Of a stretch of DNA of 64,000 nucleotides, positions 17,925 to 27,700 are shown piece after piece (the stretch's first letter is position 1; every line of letters begins with the position of its first letter). Position numbers and translations under genes: made by a program. Under the pieces are notes generated by a model that saw nothing but the letters and a program-made list of their open reading frames with translations, was not told where the DNA came from and made no database searches. This DNA comes from CAMLFJ01 sp035463855. GTDB taxonomy: Bacteria; Methylomirabilota; Methylomirabilia; Rokubacteriales; CSP1-6. The stretch spans positions 1-64,000 of the forward strand of contig DATHSW010000017.1 in NCBI GenBank assembly GCA_035463855.1, written 5' to 3'.

Positions 17925-18587
17925 ATGAGCCCGACCGCGCCCTTCGTCTTCCTCGGCTGCCTCGAGCTGAACGAGCTGCTGCCCCACGAGGCCCACGACG
18001 CCCGCGAGCTGCTCGAGCAGCTCGAGCGCGTGCCGGTGGAGTCCATCTTCTGCCACACGTCGGCCTCGCTGCTCCACCGGCCGGTGCTGGCCGAGGCCTA
18101 TCCCAACGACTTCGCGCTCTGGGTGGGCACCGAGGTGCGCGACGTGCGGCTCGCCGAGCGCCTGAGCGCCGTGGACGCCTTCCACGCGGGCTCGATGGAG
18201 CGGGTGCGGGAGGAGCTGGTCGCCACCATCTCCGACCACCTCCAGCATCTCGGCGGAGCGCCCGCCCGCACCCAGGGCAAGCGCTTCCGCTTCTTCCAGA
18301 TGCACCTGGTCCCGGTGCCCACCGGGCACCAGGCGCACACCCTGGCCGAGCTCCGCGACGCGCTCGCCGAGGTGGACGTGAGCGCGCTGTTCTACCACAC
18401 CATCGAGGCGCGCTACCGCGCCGGCCGCGGGCGCGGCGACTTCGCCGAATGGGTCGCCGCCGCTCTCGGGCGGCCCGAGGTGGCCGACCGTCTCGCGCAC
18501 ATCGACCCGCACGCGGGCAGCCTCGAGCGCATCCGCGACCGGCACCTGAGCGTGCTCTCCGACGCCATCGCGCAGGGGGGCGCCTGA
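17925..18587 (+). CDS. DUF5752-like protein
   Basis: 220 residues, no signal peptide or membrane segment. It consists of two similar halves: ELLEQLERVPVESIFCHTSASL / FALWVGTEVRDVRLAERLSAVD / GSMERVREEL in the first, and ELRDALAEVDVSALFYHTIEAR / FAEWVAAALGRPEVADRLAHID / GSLERIRDRHL in the second, so it is an internal duplication. I recognise the DUF5752 pattern with moderate confidence; no function is known to me. It is the first gene of the operon and overlaps the next gene as TGATG, which suggests that it works with the two degenerate glycosyltransferases. Confidence 0.75.
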   Translation: MSPTAPFVFLGCLELNELLPHEAHDARELLEQLERVPVESIFCHTSASLLHRPVLAEAYPNDFALWVGTEVRDVRLAERLSAVDAFHAGSMERVREELVATISDHLQHLGGAPARTQGKRFRFFQMHLVPVPTGHQAHTLAELRDALAEVDVSALFYHTIEARYRAGRGRGDFAEWVAAALGRPEVADRLAHIDPHAGSLERIRDRHLSVLSDAIAQGGA

Positions 18588-19789
18588 TGGCGGCGGGCTC
18601 GCTGGTCAAGCTCGACGACTACCGTCAGGTGGCCCCGCGCGGCGCGGTGGACATCCTCATGCGCATCGGCGAGCGCCTCCGCGGGCGGCGCTTCGTGCAC
18701 GTGAGCGCCTCCCGTTACGGCGGCGCCGGGGTGGAGGTGCTGAACCGGCTGGTGCCGATCATGAACGACCTGGGGGTGGACACCACGTGGGAGATCACGA
18801 TCGGCACCGCGGACTTCGACCAGGTGGGCCGCGCGGTGACCCGCGCGCTGTCCGGCACCGAGCAGGTCATCACCGAGCCCATGCTGGCGCGCCTGCACCA
18901 GACCGCGGTCGAGAACGCGCGCCGGCTCCGGCTCGACGCCGATCTCGTGATGGTGCACGACGCCATGCCGCTCGGCCTCGTCGATCAGCGGGGCAGTTCC
19001 GGACGCTGGGTGTGGCGCTGCCACCAGGACCTGTCCTCGGCCCAGCCGCAGATCTGGAGCGCGCTCCGCCCGGTGGCCCAGCGCTACGACGCGGCGGTGT
19101 TCTCCCTGGCGCGCTTCGCCACCCCGCTCTCGATCCCGCGCTTCATCGTGTATCCGTCGATCGACCCGCTCTCCGAGCGCAACCGGGAGATGAGCCGCGC
19201 CGAGCAGGCGACCCAGATGGACCGCCTCCACGTGCCGCGCGACAAGCCGATCCTGCTGCAGGTCGGGCCGTTCGAGCGGCTCCACGACCCGCTGGGCGTC
19301 ATCAACGCCTACCGGCTGGTCAAGAAGCACCACGACGTGCGGCTCGTGCTGGCCGGCCCGCCCCCCGCGCCCGGCGGGGACGTCCTCTCCGACGTGCGCG
19401 AGGCGGCCGGGCAGGACCCCGACATCTCGGTCATCGTCCTGCCCCCGGATCCCCAGATCGAGCTGAACGCGCTCGAGCGCGCCGCGACCATCGCGATCCA
19501 GAAGCCGCTCAAGGCCGATTTCACCATCGAGGTGGCCACCGCCATGTGGAAGGGCAAGCCGGTGATCGGCACCATCGCCGGCGGCATTCCATTTCAGATG
19601 GTCGTCAACGTCACCGGGTATACCGTGGAGACCGTGGAGGGCGCCGCGTTCCGCATCCGGCAGCTGCTGAGCAACCCGGAGATGATCGGCCGCATGGGGG
19701 CCGCCGGGCGTGAGCACGTACGCCGCAACTTCCTCGTGACCCGCCACCTGAGCGACTACCTCGCGCTGCTCGCCCACCTGACCGGGTGA
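18587..19789 (+). CDS. TreT-like GT4 protein with degenerate donor site (probable pseudo-glycosyltransferase)
   Basis: 400 residues. Overall pattern follows trehalose glycosyltransferring synthase TreT: LVKLDDYRQV, RRFVHVSASRYGGAGVEVL (34-52), WVWRCHQDLS (141-150), PSIDPLSERN (190-199), ATAMWKGKPVIG (317-328). The residues that bind the nucleotide-sugar in GT4 enzymes are gone. The Arg...Lys pair of the R-x4-K motif is replaced at 227-234 by GPFERLHD, and both glutamates of E-x7-E are replaced by Ala310 and Thr318. The acceptor-side regions are better kept. Either it is catalytically dead and regulatory or structural, or it uses different chemistry. The GlgM-like neighbour keeps all these residues. 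Comparison is with family sequences recalled from memory. Confidence 0.82.
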   Translation: MAAGSLVKLDDYRQVAPRGAVDILMRIGERLRGRRFVHVSASRYGGAGVEVLNRLVPIMNDLGVDTTWEITIGTADFDQVGRAVTRALSGTEQVITEPMLARLHQTAVENARRLRLDADLVMVHDAMPLGLVDQRGSSGRWVWRCHQDLSSAQPQIWSALRPVAQRYDAAVFSLARFATPLSIPRFIVYPSIDPLSERNREMSRAEQATQMDRLHVPRDKPILLQVGPFERLHDPLGVINAYRLVKKHHDVRLVLAGPPPAPGGDVLSDVREAAGQDPDISVIVLPPDPQIELNALERAATIAIQKPLKADFTIEVATAMWKGKPVIGTIAGGIPFQMVVNVTGYTVETVEGAAFRIRQLLSNPEMIGRMGAAGREHVRRNFLVTRHLSDYLALLAHLTG

Positions 19790-21027
19790 TGGACGCCCTC
19801 GCGCTGCCCGACGAGGTTCGCGTCGCCGTCGAGCGGATCGGCACCGCCGACCTCGTGGTGGGCCTCGCCACCGCGGGGCCGAGCGCCACCGCCGGGGTGG
19901 TCGCCGCCGCGGTACGGGCCGGGCTCGAGGCGCACTTCGCGGGGCAGGCGGCGGTGGTCGTCCACGTGGACCAGGCCGCGTCCGAGGAGACCGCGACCGC
20001 GGTGGCCGCCGCCCTCGGCCCCGTCCGCCTCGTGCGGGTGCCCACCGCTGCCGGCCGCGCGGCGGACGGCGCCCTCGACTGGGCCCACGCGGTGCGCACG
20101 GTCCTGACCACCGGACGCCTGCTCGAGGGGCGCGCGCTCGTCATGCTCAACTCGGAGCTCTCCAGCACCACCGGCGACTGGCTCCGCGGCCTGGCCACCC
20201 CCGTTCTCAAGGACGACTTCGGCTTGGTCCTGCCGCTCTACCGCCGCTACCGCTACGACGGCACGCTCACCCAGGCCCTCGTGGTGCCGCTGGTGCGGAG
20301 CCTCTTCGGCCGCCAGCTCGCGCATCCGATCGCCGAGGAGTTCGCCTGCTCCGGCGCCGCCGCCGGCGCGTTCCTCGACGAGCCGGTCTGGGAGACCGAG
20401 CTTGGCCAACAGGGCCTCGAGTTCTGGCTGCCCGCGGCGGCCGTGGAGCGGGGCCTGGCGGTGGGCCAGGCCCCGCTGGGCGCGCGCACGGTGGTGCCCA
20501 CGCAGCCCCCCGCGCCCCTCGGCCGCACCGTGGGCCGCGTCGCGGGCGCCCTGTTCGACCTCGCCGAGCGGTCCGAGGACTACTGGCTCGACATCCGCGG
20601 CTCCGAGCCGGTCGTGAGCTTCGGCGCGGTGCCCGAGCCGCTGCCGGACGGCCCCGCGGTGGATCCCGAGCGCATGCAGGTGGGCTTCGTCCAGGGCGTG
20701 CGCGATCTCCTCCCGGTCTGGGAGCGCATCCTCGCGCCCGAGAACCTCGGCGAGGTGCTCGAGCTGAGCGACCGGCCGCTCGAGCGCTTCCGCTTCCCGG
20801 ACCGCCTCTGGACGCGGGTCGTGTACGATTTCCTGCTCGCCTATCGCGCCCGCGTGGTCTACCGCAGCCACGCCGTCCAGTCGCTCGCCCCTCTGTATCT
20901 GGGCCGCGCCGCCTCCGTGATCCTCGAGACCAGCGCGCGCCCCCCGGCCGCCCTGCTCCAGAGCGTGGCGCGGCTGGCCGGCATGTTCGAGGAGGACAAG
21001 CCCTACCTGGTGGACCGGTGGCGATGA
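19789..21027 (+). CDS. Glucosylglycerate-synthase-like GT-A protein lacking the DxD motif
   Basis: 412 residues from the ATG at 19789 (TGATG overlap; a GTG three bases earlier is possible). The middle and C-terminal parts follow bacterial glucosylglycerate/mannosylglycerate synthase-like proteins: YRRYRYDGTLTQALVVPLVR, RSLFGRQLAHPI, QAPLGAR, then FPDRLWTRVVYDF and LAPLYLGRAAS. The metal-binding DxD, expected as DAD, reads NSE at 121-123, and the downstream GGDFG-type loop reads AEEFACS. Metal-dependent sugar transfer therefore looks impaired. It lies between the TreT-like gene and glgE with overlapping start and stop codons, so expression is tightly coupled. Confidence 0.82.
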   Translation: MDALALPDEVRVAVERIGTADLVVGLATAGPSATAGVVAAAVRAGLEAHFAGQAAVVVHVDQAASEETATAVAAALGPVRLVRVPTAAGRAADGALDWAHAVRTVLTTGRLLEGRALVMLNSELSSTTGDWLRGLATPVLKDDFGLVLPLYRRYRYDGTLTQALVVPLVRSLFGRQLAHPIAEEFACSGAAAGAFLDEPVWETELGQQGLEFWLPAAAVERGLAVGQAPLGARTVVPTQPPAPLGRTVGRVAGALFDLAERSEDYWLDIRGSEPVVSFGAVPEPLPDGPAVDPERMQVGFVQGVRDLLPVWERILAPENLGEVLELSDRPLERFRFPDRLWTRVVYDFLLAYRARVVYRSHAVQSLAPLYLGRAASVILETSARPPAALLQSVARLAGMFEEDKPYLVDRWR

Positions 21028-23006
21028 CCAGGCCCCGTCGTCCGATCGTGATCGAGCGGGTGCGACCCGCGATGGACGACGGCCGCCATCCCGTCAAACG
21101 GGTCGTCGGAGACGTCTTGACGATCACCGCCGACATCTTCAAGGAAGGGCACGACCTCCTCGCCGCGTCGATCCGCTTCCGCGCGGCGGGGGAGGCCGAA
21201 TGGCGCGAGACCCCGCTCCGGCTCGTCGACAACGACGGCTGGGCCGGGTCCTTCCGCCTGGAGGCCAACACGCGCTACCGCTACACCGTCCTGGCCTGGA
21301 CCGACGCCTTCGGCTCCTGGGTCGAGGAGATGAGGCGGCGCCTCGCGGGCGGCCAGGTGGATCTCACCAGCGAGCTGCTGGAGGGCGCCGCGATGCTGCG
21401 TCGGGCGCGCGAGCGCGCCGTCGGCGCGGACGCCGCGGCGCTGGGGCGCGCGCTCGAGCGTCTCGAGGCCCGGGCGTCCCGCGACACGCAGCTCGACATC
21501 CTCCTCGACGCCGAGCTGCGCCAGGTGATGGCCCGCGCCCAGCCGCGCCCCGACCTCACGCGCCACGACCGCGAGCTCGAGGTGGTGGTGGACCGCCCGG
21601 AGGCCGCCTTCGCGGCCTGGTACGAGCTCTTCCCCCGGTCGCAGGGCCGGGGACCCGGCCGCCACGGCACCTTCGACGACGTGATCGACCGCCTCCCCGC
21701 GATCCGGCGCATGGGCTTCGACGTCGTGTACCTGCCGCCCATCCATCCCATCGGCCGCACCGCGCGCAAGGGACCGGACAACGCGCTGGTCGCCGGGCCC
21801 GGCGATCCCGGCAGCCCCTGGGCCATCGGGGGCCCGGAAGGCGGCCACACCGCCGTCCATCCGGAGCTCGGCACGCTCGAGGACTTCCGGCGGCTGGTCA
21901 AGGCCGCGCAGGGCGCCGGCCTCGAGATCGCGCTCGACTTCGCCATCCAGTGCTCCCCGGATCATCCCTGGGTGCGCGAGCACCCGGAATGGTTCCACCA
22001 CCGGCCCGACGGCAGCATCAAGTATGCGGAGAACCCGCCGAAGAAGTACCAGGACATCTATCCGATCAACTTCGCGAGCCCGGCCTGGGAATCGCTCTGG
22101 GACGCGCTGCTGGGGGTCGTGCGTTTCTGGGTCGAGCAGGGGGTGCGGGCGTTCCGGGTGGACAACCCCCACACCAAGCCGCTCGACTTCTGGGCCTGGC
22201 TCATCCGGGAGGTCCAGGACCGCGATCCCGACGTGATCTTCCTGTCGGAGGCCTTCACCCGCCCCAAGATCATGCGCGCGCTCGCCAAGGCCGGCTTCAC
22301 CCAGTCCTACACCTACTTCACCTGGCGCAACTTCAAGGAGGAGCTGACCGAGTACCTCGAGGAGCTGATCGGCGGAGAGACGGCCGAGTACTTCCGCGGC
22401 AACTTCTTCGTCAACACGCCCGACATCCTCCCGGAGGTCCTCCAGCGCGGCGGCCCGCCCGCCTTCCGCATGCGGGCCGCCCTCGCCGCCACGCTCTCGT
22501 CCGTCTGGGGCATCTACAGCGGCTTCGAGCTGTGCGAGGCGACGCCCCTGCCCGGGAGCGAGGAGTACCGGGCTTCGGAGAAGTACGAGATCCGGGTGCG
22601 CGACTGGGACGCGCCCGGCAACATCGCGGACTACATCGCCCGCCTCAACGCGATCCGGCGCGAGAACCCGGCGCTCCACGCCATGGCCGGCCTCCGCTTC
22701 TACTCCGCGGACAGCCCGCACGTGCTCTTCTACGGCAAGCTCACGCCCGCCCGCGACAACGTGATCCTGGTCGCGATCAACCTGGACCCCTTCGCCACCC
22801 ACCAGGCCGCGCTCCAGATCCCGCTCGCCGATCTCGGCATCGCCCCCGACGAGACCTACGAGCTCCACGAGCTCCTGGGCGGCGACCGCCGCCTGGTCCG
22901 GGGCGCCAGCCACGCCGTCACGCTGGACCCGCGCATCGCCCCCGCCCATGTGTATCGCGTGGGCCGCTGGCGCCGCCGCGAGCGCGACTTCGACTACTAC
23001 GCGTGA
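21024..23006 (+). CDS. glgE: Alpha-1,4-glucan:maltose-1-phosphate maltosyltransferase
   Basis: 660 residues from the ATG at 21024 that overlaps the previous stop as ATGA; a GTG at 21018 is an alternative. GH13_3 enzyme: adds maltose from maltose-1-phosphate to the non-reducing end of alpha-glucan. N-terminal IVIERVRPAMDDGRHPVKR and the GRGPGRHGTFDDVIDRLPAI region are specific to GlgE. Active-site motifs are FRVDNPHTKPLDFW (nucleophile Asp), VIFLSEAFTRP (Glu acid/base) and NTPDIL (third Asp). All are intact. TreS and maltokinase, which supply maltose-1-phosphate from trehalose, follow. Confidence 0.97.
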   Translation: MTRPRRPIVIERVRPAMDDGRHPVKRVVGDVLTITADIFKEGHDLLAASIRFRAAGEAEWRETPLRLVDNDGWAGSFRLEANTRYRYTVLAWTDAFGSWVEEMRRRLAGGQVDLTSELLEGAAMLRRARERAVGADAAALGRALERLEARASRDTQLDILLDAELRQVMARAQPRPDLTRHDRELEVVVDRPEAAFAAWYELFPRSQGRGPGRHGTFDDVIDRLPAIRRMGFDVVYLPPIHPIGRTARKGPDNALVAGPGDPGSPWAIGGPEGGHTAVHPELGTLEDFRRLVKAAQGAGLEIALDFAIQCSPDHPWVREHPEWFHHRPDGSIKYAENPPKKYQDIYPINFASPAWESLWDALLGVVRFWVEQGVRAFRVDNPHTKPLDFWAWLIREVQDRDPDVIFLSEAFTRPKIMRALAKAGFTQSYTYFTWRNFKEELTEYLEELIGGETAEYFRGNFFVNTPDILPEVLQRGGPPAFRMRAALAATLSSVWGIYSGFELCEATPLPGSEEYRASEKYEIRVRDWDAPGNIADYIARLNAIRRENPALHAMAGLRFYSADSPHVLFYGKLTPARDNVILVAINLDPFATHQAALQIPLADLGIAPDETYELHELLGGDRRLVRGASHAVTLDPRIAPAHVYRVGRWRRRERDFDYYA

Positions 23007-23145
23007 GACAGACAATGAGAGTGCTGGCCCGGTTGTCCGCCCACACACGAGCGTCCGGGGCAGTGGCTTGGCGAGGCGCAGCCGAAGGCGAGCCGAGCGG
23101 ATACATAAAGAAGCTTCCCGTATTCGCGCGCCGCGGGAGGCCCGA
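23007..23145. other. Gene-free gap between glgE and treS
   Basis: 139 bp, the only real gap in this operon. It holds a GC-rich patch built of GGCGAG/GCCGAG-like units (about 23073-23100) followed by an AT-richer stretch with GGATACATAA that could be a -10 region for treS. No convincing -35 or hairpin terminator is visible. Confidence 0.35.
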
Positions 23146-24799
<1,654 letters not shown>

Positions 24800-24825
<26 letters not shown>

Positions 24826-26251
24826 TCCGGCCGCGCTCGTCGCGCTGCTCTCGGGCCCCGGCCACTCCGATCTCGCGCGCTTTCTGACCCGCCAGCGCTG
24901 GTTCGCGGCCAAGGCCCGCGGCGTCGGCGCGCTCGCGGTGCTCGACTGGGCCGTGCTCGATCCTGGCGGCCCGCTCGTGCTCCTGCTCCTCGATGTCGAC
25001 GGGGACCGCTACTACGTCCCGTTCTCGGTGGCGGACGACGCCGCGCCCGAGACCGCGCTGGCCCGCGCCGGCGGGGAGTCGGTGGTGGACGCCCACGCCG
25101 ACCCGCGCTTCGCCCGCCGCGTGCTCGCGGCGATCGCGACCGGCCGGTCCGTGGACGGACGAACGGGCCACTTCCACTTCCGGCCCACGCCGGGCTGGGT
25201 CTTTCCGCCCGCTGGCGCCGGGCCGCCGGGCCGCCGGCTCAGCGGCGAGCAGAGCAACACCTCGGTGGTGGTGGGCGACCTGGTGCTGAAGTCGCTGCGT
25301 CGCCCTCCGCCCGGCCTCAATCCCGAGCTCGAGGTCACGCGCTTCCTCACCACGAGGACTTCCTTCCGCCACGCGCCGCGGCTCGCCGGCTCCCTCGAGT
25401 ACGAAGCCGCGGGCGAGACGGCCACGCTCGCGGTGCTGCAGCAGTTCGTCCCCAACGCGGGCGACGGCTGGACGCACGTGGTCTCGACGCTCGCGGGCCG
25501 GGGCGCCGTCATCGAGCGCCGGCCCGACCCTCTCGTGGACGACGTGCGCCGGCTCGGCGCGGTCACCGGGGGTCTCCACGCCGCGCTCGCCTCCGACGAC
25601 GCGGACCCGGACTTCCGGCCGGAGCCGATCACCCGCGACGACGTCGCGCGGTGGACGGAGGACATCCGGCGCGAGCTCGCGGCCGCCGACGTCCCGCGCC
25701 GGCTCGTGGAGCTCACCGGGACCGCGCCGGCCCGCGCGGCGCGCGCGCTCGCCGCCCTCGAGGAGCTGCCGGGCGAGGCCGTGAAGATCCGGATCCACGG
25801 CGACTATCATCTGGGGCAAGTGCTCAAGACCCCGGACGGCTTCGCGATCATCGACTTCGAGGGCGAGCCCGCGCGGCCACTCGCGGACCGGCGCCGGAAG
25901 CAGTCCGCCCTGCGCGACGTCGCGGGCATGCTGCGCTCCCTCGACTACGCGGCCCACGCGGTGGCCTTCGGCCAACCGGAAGCCGATCGCGCGACCGCGC
26001 TGGCCGCGCTCACCGCCTGGGAGGCGGAAGCCCGCCGCGCCTTCCTCGCCGGGTACCACGCCGCGGCCATGAAGAGCCGGGCCCCGGTGGCTCCCGCGAG
26101 TCTCGAGGATCTGCCGCGGGTGTGCGCCCCGTTCGAGCTGCAGAAGGCCTGCTACGAGCTGCGCTACGAGCTCGACAACCGCCCCGCCTGGGTCGCGATC
26201 CCGCTCGCCGGCATCAGGCGGATTCTCGGGCGCCCTCTCGAAGGCGGCTGA
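24800..26251 (+). CDS. Maltokinase
   Basis: 483 residues. Phosphorylates maltose with ATP to maltose-1-phosphate for GlgE. The N-terminal cap has FLTRQRWFAAKARGV. The kinase part has HGDYHLGQVLKT (catalytic loop), IIDFEGEPARPL (metal-binding Asp) and DVAGMLRSLDYAA, all diagnostic of Mak/Pep2. In many actinobacteria treS and mak are fused or adjacent; here they are separate genes overlapping by 26 bp. Last gene of the operon beginning at 17925. Confidence 0.95.
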
Positions 26252-26308
26252 GCCGGCCGCGACCGACGCCCCGCGCGCCGAGCGCGGCCCGTGTGATCGG
26301 CCGCCACC

Positions 26309-26336
26309 GGAACCCTTCTACGCGGTAATGTTGACC
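26309..26336. promoter_or_regulatory. Palindromic activator site upstream of the small membrane protein / sod genes
   Basis: GGTAATGTTGACC (26324-26336) matches GGTAA-N3-TTNCC except for one base in the right arm, and GGAACCCTTCTACG (from 26309) resembles a second weaker copy. The distance from the palindrome to the -24 box at 26423 is 87 bp. The remainder of the 26252-26499 gap shows only the promoter and a ribosome binding site. Confidence 0.4.
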
Positions 26337-26422
26337 CGCTCCGGGGGACGCGTCCGGCCCGCGCCCACCCGACACCCCCATCTCCGTCAGGGAATCGAGC
26401 ACTTCGGCGCCGTGGAACGCGG

Positions 26423-26438
26423 TGGCACGTGCCGTGCG
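26423..26438 (+). promoter_or_regulatory. Sigma-54 promoter of the small membrane protein / sod operon
   Basis: TGGCACG-TGCC-GTGCG: perfect -24 half, one change in the -12 TTGC, and correct GG-N10-GC spacing. Fourteen bases including the -24 box are identical to those at the SPOR-gene promoter. The leader to the ATG at 26500 would be about 50 bases. Confidence 0.6.
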
Positions 26439-26499
26439 TGCTAGACCCAACGAACGAGCTCCGGAATCCCCTATTCGCGGCACAGAGGAGGCGACGCAC

Positions 26500-26649
26500 A
26501 TGCTGTGGACGATCTTCGTGGTCCTGCTGGTGCTGTGGGCGGTGGGCATGGTCAGCTCTTACACGCTCGGCGGCTTCATCCACCTCCTGCTGCTCATCGC
26601 CATCGCGGTGGTGCTGATCCGGATCATCCAGGGGCGACGGCCCATCTAG
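26500..26649 (+). CDS. Small two-helix membrane protein, lmo0937/DUF5670-like
   Basis: 49 residues from the ATG at 26500, with AGAGGAGG upstream. Two hydrophobic helices (about 2-19 and 23-42) end in RIIQGRRPI, the pattern of lmo0937-type small membrane proteins, which are often stress-induced and of unknown function. It lies 11 bp before the superoxide dismutase gene, so they are probably one transcript. Confidence 0.8.
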   Translation: MLWTIFVVLLVLWAVGMVSSYTLGGFIHLLLLIAIAVVLIRIIQGRRPI

Positions 26650-26660
26650 CGGCGGGCGCC

Positions 26661-27263
26661 ATGAACTACAAGGTCCAGGACCACCTCAAGCCGAAGGCGC
26701 TGGCCGGTATCTCCGACGATCAGATCGCGCAGCACTGGAAGCTCTACGAGGGGTACGTCACGCACGCCAACGGCCTCCTCGACGGCGCCGCGAAGGCGGA
26801 GGCCGGCTCCGCGACGTGGGCGGAGCTCAAGCGCCGTCTCGGCTTCGAGGTCGACGGCATCGTGCTCCACGAGTACTACTTCGGCAATCTCGCCTCGGGC
26901 TCCAAGCTCCACCCGGGCAGCGGCCTCGCGGTCGACCTGGGCGCCGCCTGGGGCTCGGTGGGAGCCTGGCGCGAGGACTTCGCGAAGACCGGCGGCATGC
27001 GCGGGGTCGGCTGGGCGATCCTCTATCGGGATCCCGCCACCGGCGCCCTCTTCAACTGGTGGGTGTCGAGCCACGAGCAGGGTCATCCGGCCGGATTCAA
27101 TCCGGTGCTGGTGCTCGACGTCTTCGAGCACGCCTTCATGGTGGACTACGGCGCGGGCGGCCGGGAGGACTACATCGCGGCCTTCCTCGAGAACGTCAAC
27201 TGGGAAGTCGTCGAGCAGCGTCACAAGGACAGCAAAGCCGGGCGCTTCACCGCCCGCTTCTGA
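26661..27263 (+). CDS. Iron/manganese superoxide dismutase family protein
   Basis: 200 residues, no signal peptide. Metal ligands are recognisable: His in QIAQHWKLYEGYV, His in VLHEYYFGNL, and Asp and His in VLDVFEHAFMVDYG. The short HWKLYEGYV helix, in place of the usual HHxxYV, places it in a subgroup of the family that is divergent from SodA/SodB, so superoxide dismutation is likely but metal preference is open. It shares an operon with two small membrane proteins and a sigma-54 promoter. Confidence 0.85.
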   Translation: MNYKVQDHLKPKALAGISDDQIAQHWKLYEGYVTHANGLLDGAAKAEAGSATWAELKRRLGFEVDGIVLHEYYFGNLASGSKLHPGSGLAVDLGAAWGSVGAWREDFAKTGGMRGVGWAILYRDPATGALFNWWVSSHEQGHPAGFNPVLVLDVFEHAFMVDYGAGGREDYIAAFLENVNWEVVEQRHKDSKAGRFTARF

Positions 27264-27276
27264 GAGAGGACAGCGC

Positions 27277-27498
27277 ATGAAGAGCGGAGTGCTCATCGTC
27301 GCCATCATCCTGATCGCGATCGGCGTGGTGTCGCTCGCCTACCAGGGCATCACCTACACCACGCGGGAGAAGGTCCTGGAGGTCGGCCCGATCAAGGCGA
27401 CCGCCGAGAAGGAGCGGACGATCCCGCTCCCGCCGATCCTCGGCGGGCTCGCGCTGGCCGGCGGCGTCGTCCTGCTCGTGGTGGGAGCCCGCCGGTAG
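27277..27498 (+). CDS. Small membrane protein of unknown function
   Basis: 73 residues, 13 bp after the sod stop with AGAGAGGA as ribosome binding site. One helix at each end (about 4-22 and 53-71) flanks a polar loop TTREKVLEVGPIKATAEKE that would lie outside the membrane. I do not recognise a named family. A strong terminator follows. Confidence 0.75.
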   Translation: MKSGVLIVAIILIAIGVVSLAYQGITYTTREKVLEVGPIKATAEKERTIPLPPILGGLALAGGVVLLVVGARR

Positions 27499-27545
27499 CG
27501 CGACGCCCTGACGTAGACGGCGCCGGCGAGGGCTCCGGCGTACGC

Positions 27546-27580
27546 CCACGGGCGCGGTCCCGTCCCGACCGCGCCCGTGG
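27546..27580 (+). terminator. Rho-independent terminator after the sod operon
   Basis: A perfect 14-bp stem (arms 27546-27559 and 27567-27580) with a 7-base loop is followed by TGTTTCT. It cleanly separates the stress operon from the dlt-like operon. Confidence 0.8.
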
Positions 27581-27700
27581 TGTTTCTCCCGGCCGGCGCC
27601 TCGCGGTATCATACGGAACAGTCATGATGAGGGGCGCGTCCTGCTGACCGTCGGGCAGCTCGCCGAGCCGCTGACCGGTCGGCACTGGGATGCGCCGGCG

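Noticed and set aside
26309..26332. GGAAC-N16-GTT resembling an EcfG/sigma-ECF general-stress promoter upstream of the sod operon
   Set aside because: The GTT overlaps the palindromic site and a much better sigma-54 promoter lies downstream with a normal leader. A single GGAAC-N16-GTT is weak evidence.
27624..27647. A seven-codon ORF (MMRGASC) ahead of the AMP-ligase as a leader peptide
   Set aside because: It has no attenuator-like hairpins after it and no run of regulatory codons. The region is better explained as the ribosome binding site and start region of the ligase.
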